NCBI GenBank assembly: GCA_030068075.1
Contig: CM057833.1
Location: forward strand, 42,923,587-42,987,586
Length of the DNA: 64,000 bases
Direction: 5' to 3'
Source of the DNA: Paguma larvata
Taxonomy: Eukaryota; Chordata; Mammalia; Carnivora; Viverridae
Part shown: in pieces, positions 1-13,400 of the stretch
How the letters are laid out: each line of letters opens with the position of its first letter
Numbering within the stretch: position 1 is the stretch's first letter
Translations under genes and position numbers: made by a program
Notes under the pieces: generated by a model
What the model saw: the letters and a program-made list of their open reading frames with translations, nothing else
What the model was told of the DNA's origin: nothing
The model's database searches: none

Positions 1-339
1 TACAGAAATTAAAACCAGAAAAAAATATTTTCAATGTTACATACGGTCCATAAAGGCAAAGCCATATGAATTATATAACACTATTAACTAAATTAAATCT
101 TATTTAAGTTACAGTCAACATCAGTCACCCATGTCAATGGAGCCTGATACAGAAGAGCGGGAAGCACGAGACGACCTGTAAATTTCAGCCCGCTGTCAAC
201 ACACGGAACGCGCTACGGCGGCAGCACTTGTTCTGCACGCTAGAGAGAGCCACAGGCGGCACGACAGGAGGCGCAGAGGCGGCCTGGCCCGCAAGTCGGT
301 CCCCTCGGAGAAAGGACCGCGCTCCTGTGGGATGCGTGA

Positions 340-560
340 CACGGAGGGAAAGCAGAGCTGCGTCTGAATCCCTGCTCCACCACACTTCAGCTCTGTGACC
401 TGACAAGATTCACGGAACTCCTCTCAGCTTTGATTCTTGCTTGAACACGGGGAGGAAAATGCTTATTTTAGTGATCTGTACCAGAGGCACAGTGTGTGAA
501 GTAACTAGTGTGCATGGCACGTAACGGACACTCCGTAAACAGTGTTTATCATCAGTGCAA
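340..560 (+). repeat. MIR SINE relic
   Basis: The order of short matches fits the MIR consensus: CTGAATCCCTGCTCCACCAC, then CTCTGTGACCT, then AACTCCTCTCAGC, and a run ending in a CGTAACGGACACTC-like tail. It is diverged and lies in the intron after w42. Nothing else is evident in 1-340 or 878-1359. Confidence 0.6.
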
Positions 561-657
561 ACTCCCACTGTGCACAGTTAAGTCTATCAAACGGAAGACA
601 TACAGTAATGGGAGAAACACGCCAATATAGAAACTCTACACAGGAGAGTCCACTTTT

Positions 658-877
658 TTTTCTTTTTAATTTTTTTTTTTTTAACATTTATTCATTTTTG
701 AGAGACAGAGTGTGAGTGGGGAGGGGCAGAGAGACAGGGAGACACAGAATCAGAAGCAGGCTCCAGGCTCTGAGCTGACAGCACAGAGCCAGACGCGGGG
801 CACAAACTCACGAACAGTGAGATCATGACCTGAGCCAGAGTCGGACACTCAACCGGCTGAGCCGCCCGGGCGCGCCG
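658..877 (-). mobile_element. Felid tRNA-Lys SINE
   Basis: A T-rich tail (revcomp of AATAAATGTTAAAA), a GAGAGACAGAG body and the revcomp head CTGAGCCGCCCGGGCGC. Flanks GGAGAGTCCACTTT (from 643) and GGAGAGTCCCTCTTT (from 878) look like a target-site duplication. It is in sense orientation relative to USP24. Confidence 0.88.
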
Positions 878-1359
878 GGAGAGTCCCTCTTTGCTGTGTC
901 TAGCTTGATTTATCACCGCCTCCCTTTCACTGTCTGGGGCATTCATGTCCACAGCATCACTCAGTGCGGCACCGTTCAACTCCCCGTTTGAACTCTGCCC
1001 TTGAGGGCAGCACCCCACTTACAACCTCCACCGGAACGGCCTCGCTCACAGTCCCAGGGGCACGTGGAGGCCCCGGTGCCACTGTTTCCTAAAGGCTTTT
1101 GAAACCCCCTAGGCAGAGCCCATCTTTCCTCCTGGGACACTTGTGACTGAGATTCTAGTCAGTCATGTCCATGAGTGACTGTCAGACTAAATTCTTCAAG
1201 GAGGCCGTAAAAACAATTGAACTCCAAAGAATCTTAAAGGTTACGTAGTACTAGATTCTGGACATTTATGAAATGAAATATATTCGTCACCTACAAAGAG
1301 AGACAAGGTGGTGACAAAACCACGGCCATTGCACTGGGCCCTAAAGTAGAGGGCATTAC

Positions 1360-1452
1360 CTGATTGTTCTGCCGGTTGGCCCCGAGGAGAAAGCTGGTCA
1401 TGTGTCTCAGAGCTGAATGCCTCAGAAGAAGATCCCCAGCGCGAATACCTTG
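1360..1452 (-). CDS. USP24: USP24 exon w42 (r1675-r1705), last exon seen
   Basis: Encodes [19 protein letters not shown] and [12 protein letters not shown]. It is 93 nt, phase 0 to 0, with acceptor TGTGACAG and donor GTAATG. SINE copies in the same orientation lie on both sides. About 295 further C-terminal codons (beginning near RRWSSAQ in human, from memory) are not found in 1-1359 and must lie outside the window. Confidence 0.94.
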
Positions 1453-4400
1453 CTGTCACAAGATATCGAGAATGAGGAGTGTTAGATCCAGCCACAGAAA
1501 AATTTGTACCACAAACACAGTGAAATGAGAAGTTTTTAGGGACCAGTAAGTTGGTTTTTTTTTTAACATTTATTTTTGAGAAGGAGAGAGACAGAATGTG
1601 AGCAGGGGAGGGGCAAAGAGAGAGACACAGAATCTGAAGCAGGCTCCAGGCTCTAAGCTGTCAGCAATGAGCTCAATGCGGAGTTTGGACTCACGAACCG
1701 TGAGATCAAGACCTGAGCCGAGGTCAGACACTTAACCAACTGAGCCACCCAGGCGCCCCAGGGGTCAGTAAGTTTTTAAACCCTATGATTTACATACAGA
1801 AAATACTGGTTAAAAATGTAATTGAAAAGACTCCTGAGTTTCAACAACCTCCCGTTGCTTCACAATGGCTGCTAGACATGCAAGGAGGCACGAGCTTTCA
1901 CGCAGACTCCCCTGCTGTCAGTGAGTAGCGGGATCTGCCTGGATCAGAACTCTGGCAAGTAACAGAATCCACAAATGAAGAGTTTTAAGAAGAAACACTC
2001 ATAAAACCATATCTCTGGATCCAATATTGACCAGTCTAAATTTTTCCATGTATAAAAAATTCCTTAGACTAGAAATCTGCTATGTAAGGAAAAGGTATTA
2101 GAAAAAAAAATCACTTACCTTTTGTACAAAAGTGTTGAACAGGAAGAAGTACTGAGCACAGTTTTTACAGTTTTCTGGGACATCCTTATCCAACAGAGCA
2201 AGTAGTACCTCCAGTAACTGATGAAGGCTTTTTAACTGGTTGAGGAAAGATGAAATCACGTAAAGAAAAAGAAGTAAGAGAGACATTTGGAATGGGGTTG
2301 ATCTGAAGTCAGTCACCGCAAGAACAAAAGGAAAGCCTGACTGATCCAATCCAGTCTCAGGTTCAGATGGATTTGTGCTTTGGAGGGCAAAACCAGAGAG
2401 TCACTTTTATCCTCCAGGGAAAGAGCGGTACTTTAGAAATGAGAGGAAAGCCTAGTCTTGTTCTCTAGATTTCAGGTTCAAGGGCGCGGCTCACTGGCCT
2501 AATGGTCACATTTTCTGCAGAGCCAATTTCTTTCTGTCTCTTCTTAAAAAAACAAGTGGGAGGGGGAAGTTTAGAGGAAACATTTCTGAATCCCTCCCTC
2601 CGCTATGCTAGCTACTTCTTCACATAATCACAGATGCAAAGAATAGGAAACACAGACACAGGCACAGGGGCCGGAAATCAAGCCAATGGAGCAAATGGAG
2701 AACAACAGCCTGACAGAAGGACGACGGTGATATCAACTCAACTGTGCACTTACTTGAAAGCCCGCGGACGCCTCATGGAAAGCTTTGAAAAACATTTTAT
2801 TTGTTTAGAAACCATTTTGGTTATCACATTGCTTCTTCTTTCCCTCCCACCCCAACTGTTTTTGGACAAGTCCCTAGAAATTCATCTGTGACTGGAGAAT
2901 TAAGAACAGCTTACTATTCCTGTTAGCTCATCTCCCCTGAAAATGGTGTTCACAGGCTTCTGAAAGATTCCCACCCATCCTGTCACACTCGTCGTAAGTA
3001 CAGGAAAACCTACCAAGTATACGGCACTTCGTTTTCAAAGTACTTTGCGATCTAAGGCGGGTGGCCAGAGGCACCATTTCCATTATGAGGGGAAACAGAC
3101 ATAAATACATCAGCTGGAGAGCAAACGGAATTCGCCGAGGTAATGGCTTCCATGTTTACGACCTCCACCGCTCCCTTCCCTCTCTACCGCCTGGAGTCCT
3201 GCCTCTAGAGCTTGGTGGACTCCTTACTATGCCATAGTCTGACCCCATCTGGAGGGAGACTGCACTAATTCTGCGTTTATCCTCTGTCTGGGTTGGTACA
3301 TGGGAGGAAGGAGCACAGCGAGAAGGCCCCTGTGTTAAGTGTCTTAGAAAAGCTCCACGAGGGTATGTCAGAGCAATGGATCCCAACTGTCCTCAGCGGC
3401 TCCCAGTGACCGATTTTATATATTCTGCGTCCAGGTACGGTGAGGCTTGAAAAATGGTCCTGCTGTTTAAACTGGCTGGAAACCAGTGCCTTAGAGTAAA
3501 CCTTAGCTTCCCTGCAATTCCTGGCATGGAGCCACGGTCTTCTAGGTCCTCCCTAAAGGGCCTACTTGACCTTCTTGTTCGCTCTGGGCTGAGCAAAGCT
3601 CTGCAGGTTGTCTGGTCTAACGGTGAGCTTTGGGTTAGGCAACGTTGAAGGAACTAAGTGCTTGGGTGCCAAGTACTATAACTGGATTAGCATCTTTCTT
3701 CACGGACTTGCAGGGCACCTGGGTGGCTCAGTCAGTTAAGCGTCTGACTTTGGCTCAGGTCATGATCTCGTGGTCTGTGGGTTTGAGCCCCGCGTGGGGC
3801 TTTGCGCCGACAGTGCAGAGCCTGTTTGGGATTCTCTCTCTCCCTCTGTCTTTCTGCCCCTTCCCCACTTGCACTCTCTCTCTCAAAATAAATAAACTTA
3901 AAAATTTTTTTAATAAAAAGATAAAAGCGAAAGGACTTGCTCAAGGTGGAACAGCAAAGCCGACGTCTGAATCTGAAGCAGCAGCAACTCCTAGAATTTG
4001 CATTTCGTTCATTGAGACGCACTGCCTCCAGCCAATGTCTACAAGAGGCCAATCAGATCTGAAAACATTTTTCAAAGTTTTCCATGTAGTGTCAGCTGTT
4101 TGAAACAGCAAACTTGGGAAGAAGTGCTCTATTTGCTAGGACTTAATGACAGAGAGAATAATCATCAGACTTCGAGTATATGCCATTTATTTCCCTAAAA
4201 CTTAAAATTTAAGGGGATATTTGAAATTCGAGGATAGTCATAAACACGATGGTTTGTTTTAGCACGTGTGGAACTGTGAACCAGAAAATAGGTTGCAGAA
4301 AACAGAATCAGGAAGAAGAAATCCAGAACAGGAACAGAGATTAGGAGTAATGGAGACCAACGAAGACAACCATCTCGGCTGCGGCTCCTTCCTGGATGGA

Positions 4401-7400
4401 CGGCGCTCTTAGGTTTGGCTGCCGACCACAGGTTTGATCGTGCAAACAGCTTGTTAGGAAAGAGACAAGGCCAAGTGCGGCTCAAAACGTCTGTTGGTCT
4501 AGACTAGAGTCTCTAGACTCAGGTTAGTCTCAGTTCAGCGAAACTGAACACAGAGTCTGGAGACAAGACTCTGGAAAAGGAGTCTTTTCTCTAGAGAGAA
4601 AAGCCTGAAGCAGACCACAGCAGACCCAAATTCCTAGCCTAGCCTGACTTCTGGGGTACGAGGAGGCAAGGACAGCACGCCTTCCACCCTGGCATTTATC
4701 AGAAAGGCGGCCTGCGGGAGCTGCATTCTCTGCGGCTGAATTACCAGACCCCAGCCCTGGGCTCTCTTTCTTGTCATGCGCAATTTAAGACACCTGGTAG
4801 AAACAGAATGTAGACGTAACACTTAAGAAACGAGACCGACCTTATCCTGATAAAACAAGGCACTGTCTAGGGTTTTCTCCAGAACGGTGGCCACGGCGAC
4901 TCGTACTTCTCGCACACTGCACTCCAGCAAGAAAATCCTAAAAGGTACAGAGAAAAAGTGCGTGCTGAGAAGGCAGAAGGAACTTCTAAAACCCAACCTT
5001 CCCAGCACCAGGCCTGCCTACTGTCTAAGAAACAAAATCCCTCCAAGCTCTTGGGTCAAAGAGAGCTTTGGGACACTGTCTCAGGCCACTGTGCAGGGGG
5101 AAGAAGGCCAAACAGGAAGACCAGACCCCTGGGCACTGAAAGTAGATTCCCCCCCTTCTTCCCCCTTCTCCTGAAATGAGTATTTGTATAAACGTAACAG
5201 CATAATGAGACACACGGACGTAAAGAGAGATGAAAGCAAAGGACCTACAATTTTATAAACTCTGTCGGCTCGGGAGTTCTCCCAGGGGCACCCCTCAAAT
5301 TTCTCAGAGTCAGATACTGAAGTTCACAGTCAAGACAGCCCCTTCCCACTCCACCTGTGCACCAGGATTTCTTTCTCCTCCCCTCTCCTCTCCCGAAGCC
5401 TCGTTACCGAACACCTAAACCAGCAGTGGGGCTTCCCTCCTTTCTTCCTGTGATGGGGACGACGGTGATGACCGCGGCAGCAGGCACGGTTTATTAGACG
5501 CCTCCACTGTCTCTGCACTGCCCGTGGTACAGTCAGCTGCGACGCCGCGCCCCGCAAGTGCGCGGTCTAATTCAATCCTTTACACGGCCGGAGCGGGGGG
5601 TGCAGCGGCCGCAGAGGCAGAGGCGCTGCTCTCGGGGCTGGGGGGGGGGGGGGGCGGAGTGCCCTGACAACCCGTTCTGTAATCATCGAAGTGAAAACCC
5701 ATAGATCTCTTCTAAAATTTCTTAACAGAAAGTCCGCGTTATTCCACACGTGAGGTTTAAATGCAGGCGACTGGTGATGGCCACGCCCTCCCGGTGACAG
5801 CGGAACGCCGCTCTGGTCCCCGTTTGAGTGCGGCACTGGTGTTTCCTTCCTCCCGTCAGGGCTACGCGGAGAGCCCTGCCTTCTCTTCCCCGGAGAGAGA
5901 TCAGAGCGGAGCTTTCTGAGGTCACTCTGCGGCTCGCTCCCCGTAAGGGCTACTGCCACCTAGGAGCTACCTAATTTGCACCAGACTGAAACGGCTGTGC
6001 TCAAAATCAAGAAGACTTTCAGTGGCAACCACAAAAGCTCAAGAGACAACAAGCGTGCCTGTAACGTTCAGCTCTAGAGGCGGCGTCAGATTCAGGTACA
6101 GCTCTTCCGGAAAGCCCACCTCCAGGGGCCGCCCCACATTCCCTAGCACAGACACCAGGGGGCGCTACGAGAACGCACACAAATCCAGAATGTGGGGACC
6201 TCTCCTTGGCACATGGCCAGTGTGCCCCTCAAAAAATGGCATGACAAAAAAAGAGTGGTGGGGAAAAGGAACAATTACGGATTAAAAGAGTCTTAACAGA
6301 TAGACAAACTGAATGGGATGTGTGGAGCTCGTGTGGATCCTGATTTGTGTAAACTCAGTGAAGAATGAACTTTTTTGAGCTGCCTGGGGAATCTGAACAC
6401 GGCCTGGCTTCAGGATGGTATTTTTGTTTAGTGTGATAATGGTAAGGTTATTTTTCAGAAAACTACCTTTTAGAGATATGTGCTGAAAAATTCATTGTGA
6501 GATTATGTGATGTCTGAGACTTCCTTTAAAATACCTGAGAGAAAAAAGCAGGCCTGTGAGAGAGTGGTGGGTGCTGGGGGGGGGGTGGGGCGACAGGATG
6601 CGCAAACTGCTGGGAACGGGCCTGGGAAGCAGCACAGGACGGGCGCTCGGTCTGGCTACTCTGCTGGATGTTTAAATGCTCCCACAGCAGAAACTTCTTA
6701 AAAGACGTAAAATATTTTTCATTCAGTACTTTTTGATTTAGATCAATTTTTAATATATATCAATTTTTAATATAGACCAGTTTTCAAGCAACGTTTACTG
6801 TGACTTCAAATTTCTACAATTACAGTCACATTTAACCACTGCCTAAAACACAAGGCACTACACTGAGACGCTCTGCCCTAAGAGACAGCAGGCCCCTCCC
6901 ACGGACGGTTATTTTAGTTGTGATAATGGTAACCTAATGTGATCTTAAAAATTCTAAAGAAGTAATTACAAAGTACAAAATATAAAATCTGCAACCGACA
7001 GTGACAAATCTGACAGTCACAAGGAGACAGAAATCTAATAAACTCTCTCAGGAAGAATTCGGATTAGGAATTCACTGGGTTTCTTAACCATGAGGACCCC
7101 AAGAAACCAAACATCCTCCCAGGGGAGTCACCAAGTTCCTCCGGAGAGATTTCAAAGAAAGCCTGGCTGGCTCTGAGGGAATAAACTAAGTATCTGCCAT
7201 ATATGTAATAGGAATATATATATATAAATGTATATTCATATACATTTGAATACATGACGACTCTAGGACATTCAACTTCTTACTACTGGAAGAGACTCTG
7301 GAATTACACTGGAAAAACGGGGGAAAGTTTATGTCAATGCAAACTCCAAAGGGCCAGGCACATACAACACTTCACACGAACGGTTACTTGCTCTCTCTTC

Positions 7401-10400
7401 ATGCGTTATGTGCACGTGAGCACGCACGCACGCACGTGCCCACAAACATCGGAGTGCTTGCTAGGTGCCGGGCTCTTTGTGTACAGTAGGGAAGCACACA
7501 GGCTTAGCTTCTGTCCTCGAGAGGCCAGAGTTTAGGGAGGAGACAGGCGAAACAACGGAACAGGCCAACCGTGCAGACTGGCTTTAGACGGGGTCATCAG
7601 GGGGGGAATGGCTTCTCTGACATCTGAAGGGTAAGACGCAGGACTGATGGGAGAATGTTCCAGACAGAGGCAATAAAGGTGCAAAGGTCTTTAGGCAGGA
7701 AAAGAAAGCTCAGCGTGTTGAAGGAATCAACGAGCCAGTGCGAGGAAACTGAAGCAAGACCGTATTTAAGGCTTGTGGGCTACGTAAAGGCTGTGGGTTT
7801 TATTAGGAGTCGGACAGGAACCCACTGAAGAGTTTTCAAGCGGAGAAGCAATGTAGATCCAGGTCGTTTCAAAAAACCACTTCTGGTGCTGTATGAGGTA
7901 GATCAGAGAAAGAAGTGGAGCCATCTGCTAGGCAAATGAGCGTCTGGAGCGCAGACCTGGAGATGAGAGGAATACGGGATCGAGAGTCCCAACGAGCTAA
8001 CATGCCAGCAGACCGTAAGCTCCCCGTGGAAGGGGCTTGTGTTTCCCAATTCTCTGTTGTCTGTTTGAGCGGAGGGAAACCAGAGCATGTCTGCATGCTG
8101 ACAAAGGTACTCTGTAGAAATTCTAGAAGGTAAAGATGCAGGAATGAGAGCTGATAAAGGGTTTGCTCCTGTAGAGATTCATTTTGAGAGGAGAGAGGCC
8201 ACTCCCCCGCAGTAACAGGAGGAAAGAGGAGGAGAACCGGCTCGGACATGCTGGGGATGCGGATTTTCAATTGTGCTCATCTGTGACTCGTATTTTCTCA
8301 GGGAAGTCCGAGGCAAGGCCCTTAGCTGGAGACGGGGTGTGCCAGCATGGCAGGCGCGAGGGGTGAGGAGATGAAGGAGGGGCCCACTGGGGACAAGGGA
8401 CACTGAGATCACAGAGCCTCTGCATACGTACTGCACTCTCCAAGGACTAGAGAAACGGGCCCAAGGATGACTGGGAGTACACAGTGACTGGAGCATCTAG
8501 ACTTTTCACCGGAAAAAGCAAATTATTTTTACTACAGGTATGTAGGTAAATGTACTACCGTAGGTATTATACTATTAGTAAGTTTCGGAAAAATAGATGC
8601 TAGATTTTGCTAGATGTCTAACACTGTGCGCTGGTCTGTAGTAACCGGGCATTGCTGCCCTCTCCACCTTGCCACCTCACTGTGAGTCCCTGAGGGAGGG
8701 GACGCATATTCTGGAGTCTCCGGAGCCACAGCAGGAGGTCGGGCCAAGCTTGCCTGTGAGCACGTGGCTAAGGCACACGTGCTCTCCATGCGCTCACGGA
8801 ACACCTGTCTGAGTCTCATCCAACAGAGACGGTTTTACGAGAGAATGATTTTAGGGTGACCTGACAATATTCCTCAAGATTCTAGGAAAAAAGTTTAAAA
8901 CCGACTCCAATCAGAAAAGCAGTTTCAAGCAGAAATAAAAACAGTCACAAGAAAATGCAGCTCTAAATCACTAGAAGAGACAGAGACTTCTTTTAATTAA
9001 TTAAAAGATCTTGACACTTACTTTATTAATTCTCGTCCTTCAGAACTAATAAAATATTCAACGAGCCACTGACAAGCATCAAAACTTTTGGAAAGTAATG
9101 CTTCAATAGTGGCAATCCATTCTTCAGTATCGACCCTTTAAAAAAGCAAAGACAGAGACGTAAGGAGTAAGACCCCCGCAAGTAACCCCGCGGAGTGTCA
9201 CTCTGGTTTTAGTTAACCTATTTCGGGGAGGTGGGGGAGAGGGTGAGGTGAATACCCAATGAGCGCTGACTAACACGGCTCCACGTGCCCCAGAAGCCAG
9301 CCCTTTGCCTTTTTTGGTATTTGTGATGTGATTGTCCGACCCGGCCCCTCCTCCCCACAAAAACGTGTGAAGAAACCTAAGTCTTAGACTTTAACTTTTA
9401 TCTTTTGTATCTTCTTCAGCCAATTTTAATCGGGGGAAAATGTGTGACCTGTGGCATCTTATTTTGCTTAATTGCCATTCGTAAAATGCCCACCTTAAGA
9501 ATAGGTTACTACATCAACGTTTTTACACTTCATTGCTATGAAGTATATCCCGCTTGATGGAAGAAAAGCGTTTGGGCAGACAACGAGGTATAGTGACTAA
9601 ACTGTCCCTGACCTCACATAACACCCCTCCACTCTCTCAAGCCCCAAAACGGTAAATATAAACAAAATGGAAACAGTCTCTAATGTCCCGACAGCTCAAG
9701 CAAATTTCACAAAAGTAATAAAATTCCTTAGTTAGTCCTATGCCAGACGTTAAAAGAAACGTATTATTCCTTCTTTTTCAATTGAAGATCAGTATCATTG
9801 TATTTATCTTTATTACATATGAAAATAAAGTTGCCATTATATCTGTTTCTTCTCAAGTGTTTCTTGATTGCAGAATCTTTCTAAAAACCTCCCCACACTT
9901 GGAGAAGGGCACGGGACCGGCGAGAGAGACCAGACAGAGCTGCACCGGTCTTCCGACGGTAACCGCCTTCCTCACCCGAGTCCCTCCCTGCTCCGGGTAT
10001 CTCCTCCAGCCAGTGGGCAACGACCCTTCGCCTCTCGCCCATTTATTCACGACAACCCTTCACCCAGCACCCACCACGTGCCCGGCACCTTCCAGGTGCT
10101 CAAGATCAAAGCCAACGGTGGACCACACGCTGCCAGAGTCCAGCGTGTCTCTGTCCACGCTGCCCCCCGTTCAAAACCCCTCCACCGTCTCCCACCGAGC
10201 AAAGTCCCAACTCCCCTCTGTGGCACTCACGACACCTGACGGGGTCCTCCAAAGCCCACATCTGACCTCGCAATTCATTCACAATTTCGCAGGCTGGTCT
10301 TCTCTGTTATTCAAGTTTTCCCCTTTCACCTGGATTATTCCCTCTGTTTGTTTCTGCCTTTTGAAATCCTCTGAGAAGATCACTGTCTTTACCACCTACC

Positions 10401-13400
10401 CAGTCCCCATATTTGGAGAGGATTTTGTCCAATTCCCAAAGACGGACAGCATCTATGCCTTGCTTCTTCTGATTTATCCTTCCTATGAGATTAGAAATTC
10501 CTTAAAGATAGGAACCATGTCCTAGTCACCTGAATATACTAGGTAGGTGCTTCACAATGCTTTGAATTTATAAATTCAATTTAAATTGAATTCATCAGTG
10601 CCTTTTATCACAACAGACTATCAAAACGTATCATTTCTTACCTGAGTTTCTTCTTTGTCCGTAGGTAAGTTTGAAAAAGGAACTGAATTGCAAGCTGTAA
10701 GCTCACCTTTGCCATGCAAGGATAATACGGATGCTTTAATTTAGTCTGAGAGAGAGTGAAAAAACAGAGTATTTTTCAAAGGTGTTTGATAGATTATTAC
10801 ATGTTATGAATTGAATAATGACTTATAATAAAGTTAAACGCTAATAAGAAAAATCTAGACAGCCTATTATAGAAAACGTCCCATTTAAATTTTTAAAAAG
10901 GTTAAGAAAAGACATCCTTCATTTTTTTATAAAGCCCTCTCAAAATGGAGCCTTTAGGCCACAGGATGCTAAGCACTGTCAACAGACTAAGGAAGTATTT
11001 CCCTTATTGGCAAGTTATAGTCCTGGCACTCAGGAAGAAGTACTTGGAAGTTCGTCTGGAGTCTGAAAACGTCGATGACAAATTAGGACAAATTCATCTC
11101 CACAAAGCCCAGTATGCGCTGGCCTCACCTCATGGCTGCGCTCAGACATTCTTCATAAAACTGAAGAGCACCCTAAAAAGCCAGCATGTGGAAACCCGCA
11201 CCCATTCACAATCCGCACTGCGCGCTCTGAGCACCGCCGGCTTTACTGCCGCCCAGGAAGCGGCACGATTCGCGGGAACGCTGTGGGCCTCTAATCTGAT
11301 GCTAACAACCGAGGGTGAGGAGGGGTCACCGAGCGCTCGAGCTGACAGATTTCACTCTGCTTTCTTAAGTCCTCTACTAGCAAGCCAACTAGTACTTACA
11401 GCATTCAGTGACGCTAAAGACAAAACAAAACTGAAATAATCACTACTGTACACATCTCTATTCTTCATAAACTTGAGGTTTTCATCTCTCACCATCTACA
11501 AAAGAAAATCAGTAATTATTTTTAAGAAACAGGGCAAAATATTCAGCATGTGGAAGATATCTTTAATGATACATTAGGTAGAAAGGGTTAGAAAAGGTTC
11601 ACAAAAACCCTTCTCTAGAGCTTTGCAATTTTAAAAAGGGAGAGAGGAAAATCTTCCTTTCAAATATAAGAAGCTGTAAGACGGTGAATTATTATTCATC
11701 AAACCAAATCCTTTTGGGGAATTTAGGAAAACCACCATATGAAGGACAAACAAATTCAAACCACCTATTTTGGGTTGGAGGGGGCAAACGGAGCTTTCCC
11801 AAGTACAACCGACTTCATGCTTTTTCTTGTATTGGATGGCTGAAATCTTTCTCTCTTAACGAAACACTCCATAGTTTTCTTAAATTCCCTGGTTCTGGCT
11901 ACTCAGCCTTGGATCGCTTCGTGTATAAAGCCTGGACTGGGCGCCTGGACAGCTTGAATTTAAATGCTGGCTCTGCAAACTGGCAGGTTGTTTCTCCTTT
12001 TTTCTAAGGTTTATTTTTTTATTCTGAGATGACGAGTGAGCCTGAGAGCACATGTGCGTGAGCAGGGACAGGGGCAGAGAGAGAGGGAGAGAGAGAATCC
12101 CGAGCAGGCTCTGTGCTGTCAGTGCAGAGCCCGACACGGGGTTCGACCTCATGAACCGTGAGGTCAAGGGTCAGACGCTCAACTGACTGAGCCACTCAGG
12201 CGCCTCGCATTTCTCCTTTCCTGAGCTCGGTTTTTCCATCTGAAAAATGGAAATAAAACCCCACAACTTCACAAGAGTTTTTTAAGAATTAAGGATTTGT
12301 TTAAAGCACGCGGCACAGAGCAGACGTTCAGTAACTGATGGTCATCGCCGACATTCGAGTTTTACCCAAAGGTACGGACCCGAACTTATTTTCCTCTCCA
12401 GACAGGAAGTTAGTTTCAGCAGGGCTAGTCTTTCCTGGCCACTCCCTCGCGCTTGTGTCTCTATGGCAACGCCCAGTCACATAGCAGACCAGTGACAGTG
12501 CCAGCCACCTTGAGTCTGTGGCCACCTCTGTGACCTGTCATCAAAGACTCGTGAGACAAGGTGGGTTGGATGAGGCACTTGAGGTCCAAGCAAGTCCACG
12601 AGGAGGCTGGCGGGAGTACTTTTGGACCTACCGGGTAGATTTTGACTTTTATCTGGTTTTTCTCCCTTAGAAGTTTTTACATGGTTCTTACCTGGTATAT
12701 TCGAGCAGGCATTTTCTCCACAAACAGCCCTTTCTTCTCGCCCTTTTTAACCAGCTTGGTTAGGATAGAGAGCCGGTCATTGTTAGGCCTATGGGGCCGA
12801 GGAGAGGACTGAGGTGAAATTTCCGGCGAGGACGGCGCTGACCTAAGGGCAGAATCAGAGAACCGTCTGGCGTAAAGCGGCTGCTGTTTTAGCAGTTACC
12901 GCAGCCCGACAAACTTACATACACAGGGTCGGAGACTTGACGCTATACTGCACAACTTTCCCCGCCCAACATGTTAAGATGCCAACTCATAAACAACAAG
13001 GCCTTAAAAAAACCCACAGTGCCGGCAAAGTGCTACACTTTGGATATAAAGTATATTCAATAAATGCTGAGATTGGGAAAAATCTCAATTCTAGAATGAA
13101 ATAATTTACATGCATGTCCTTTTTTTAAAAAATATTTTGAATGTTTATTTATTTTTGAAAGCAGGGGGCAGAGAGAGAGGTGAACAGAGGATCTGAAGCG
13201 GGATCCAGCACAGAGCCCGATGCGGGGCTCAAACTCACGAACCGTGAGATCACGACCTGAGCCAAAGTTGGACGCTCAACTGACTGAGCCACCCAGGTGC
13301 CCCCCTTGTACAAGCATGTTCTAAATACAAAGTAATTTCTGCCAGGGAAATAAACAGGTGGCCATAAGAAAAGGGGTGAAGAGATTTACTCATTTTCTTT

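Noticed and set aside
665..877. tRNA genes at the SINE heads
   Set aside because: The heads resemble tRNA-Lys with A and B box remains but lack a cloverleaf acceptor stem and are followed by SINE bodies.
9740..10525. 261-codon plus-strand open frame, the longest in the window
   Set aside because: It overlaps an L2 relic, is Ser/Pro/Thr-rich without domain features and shows no plausible gene structure.
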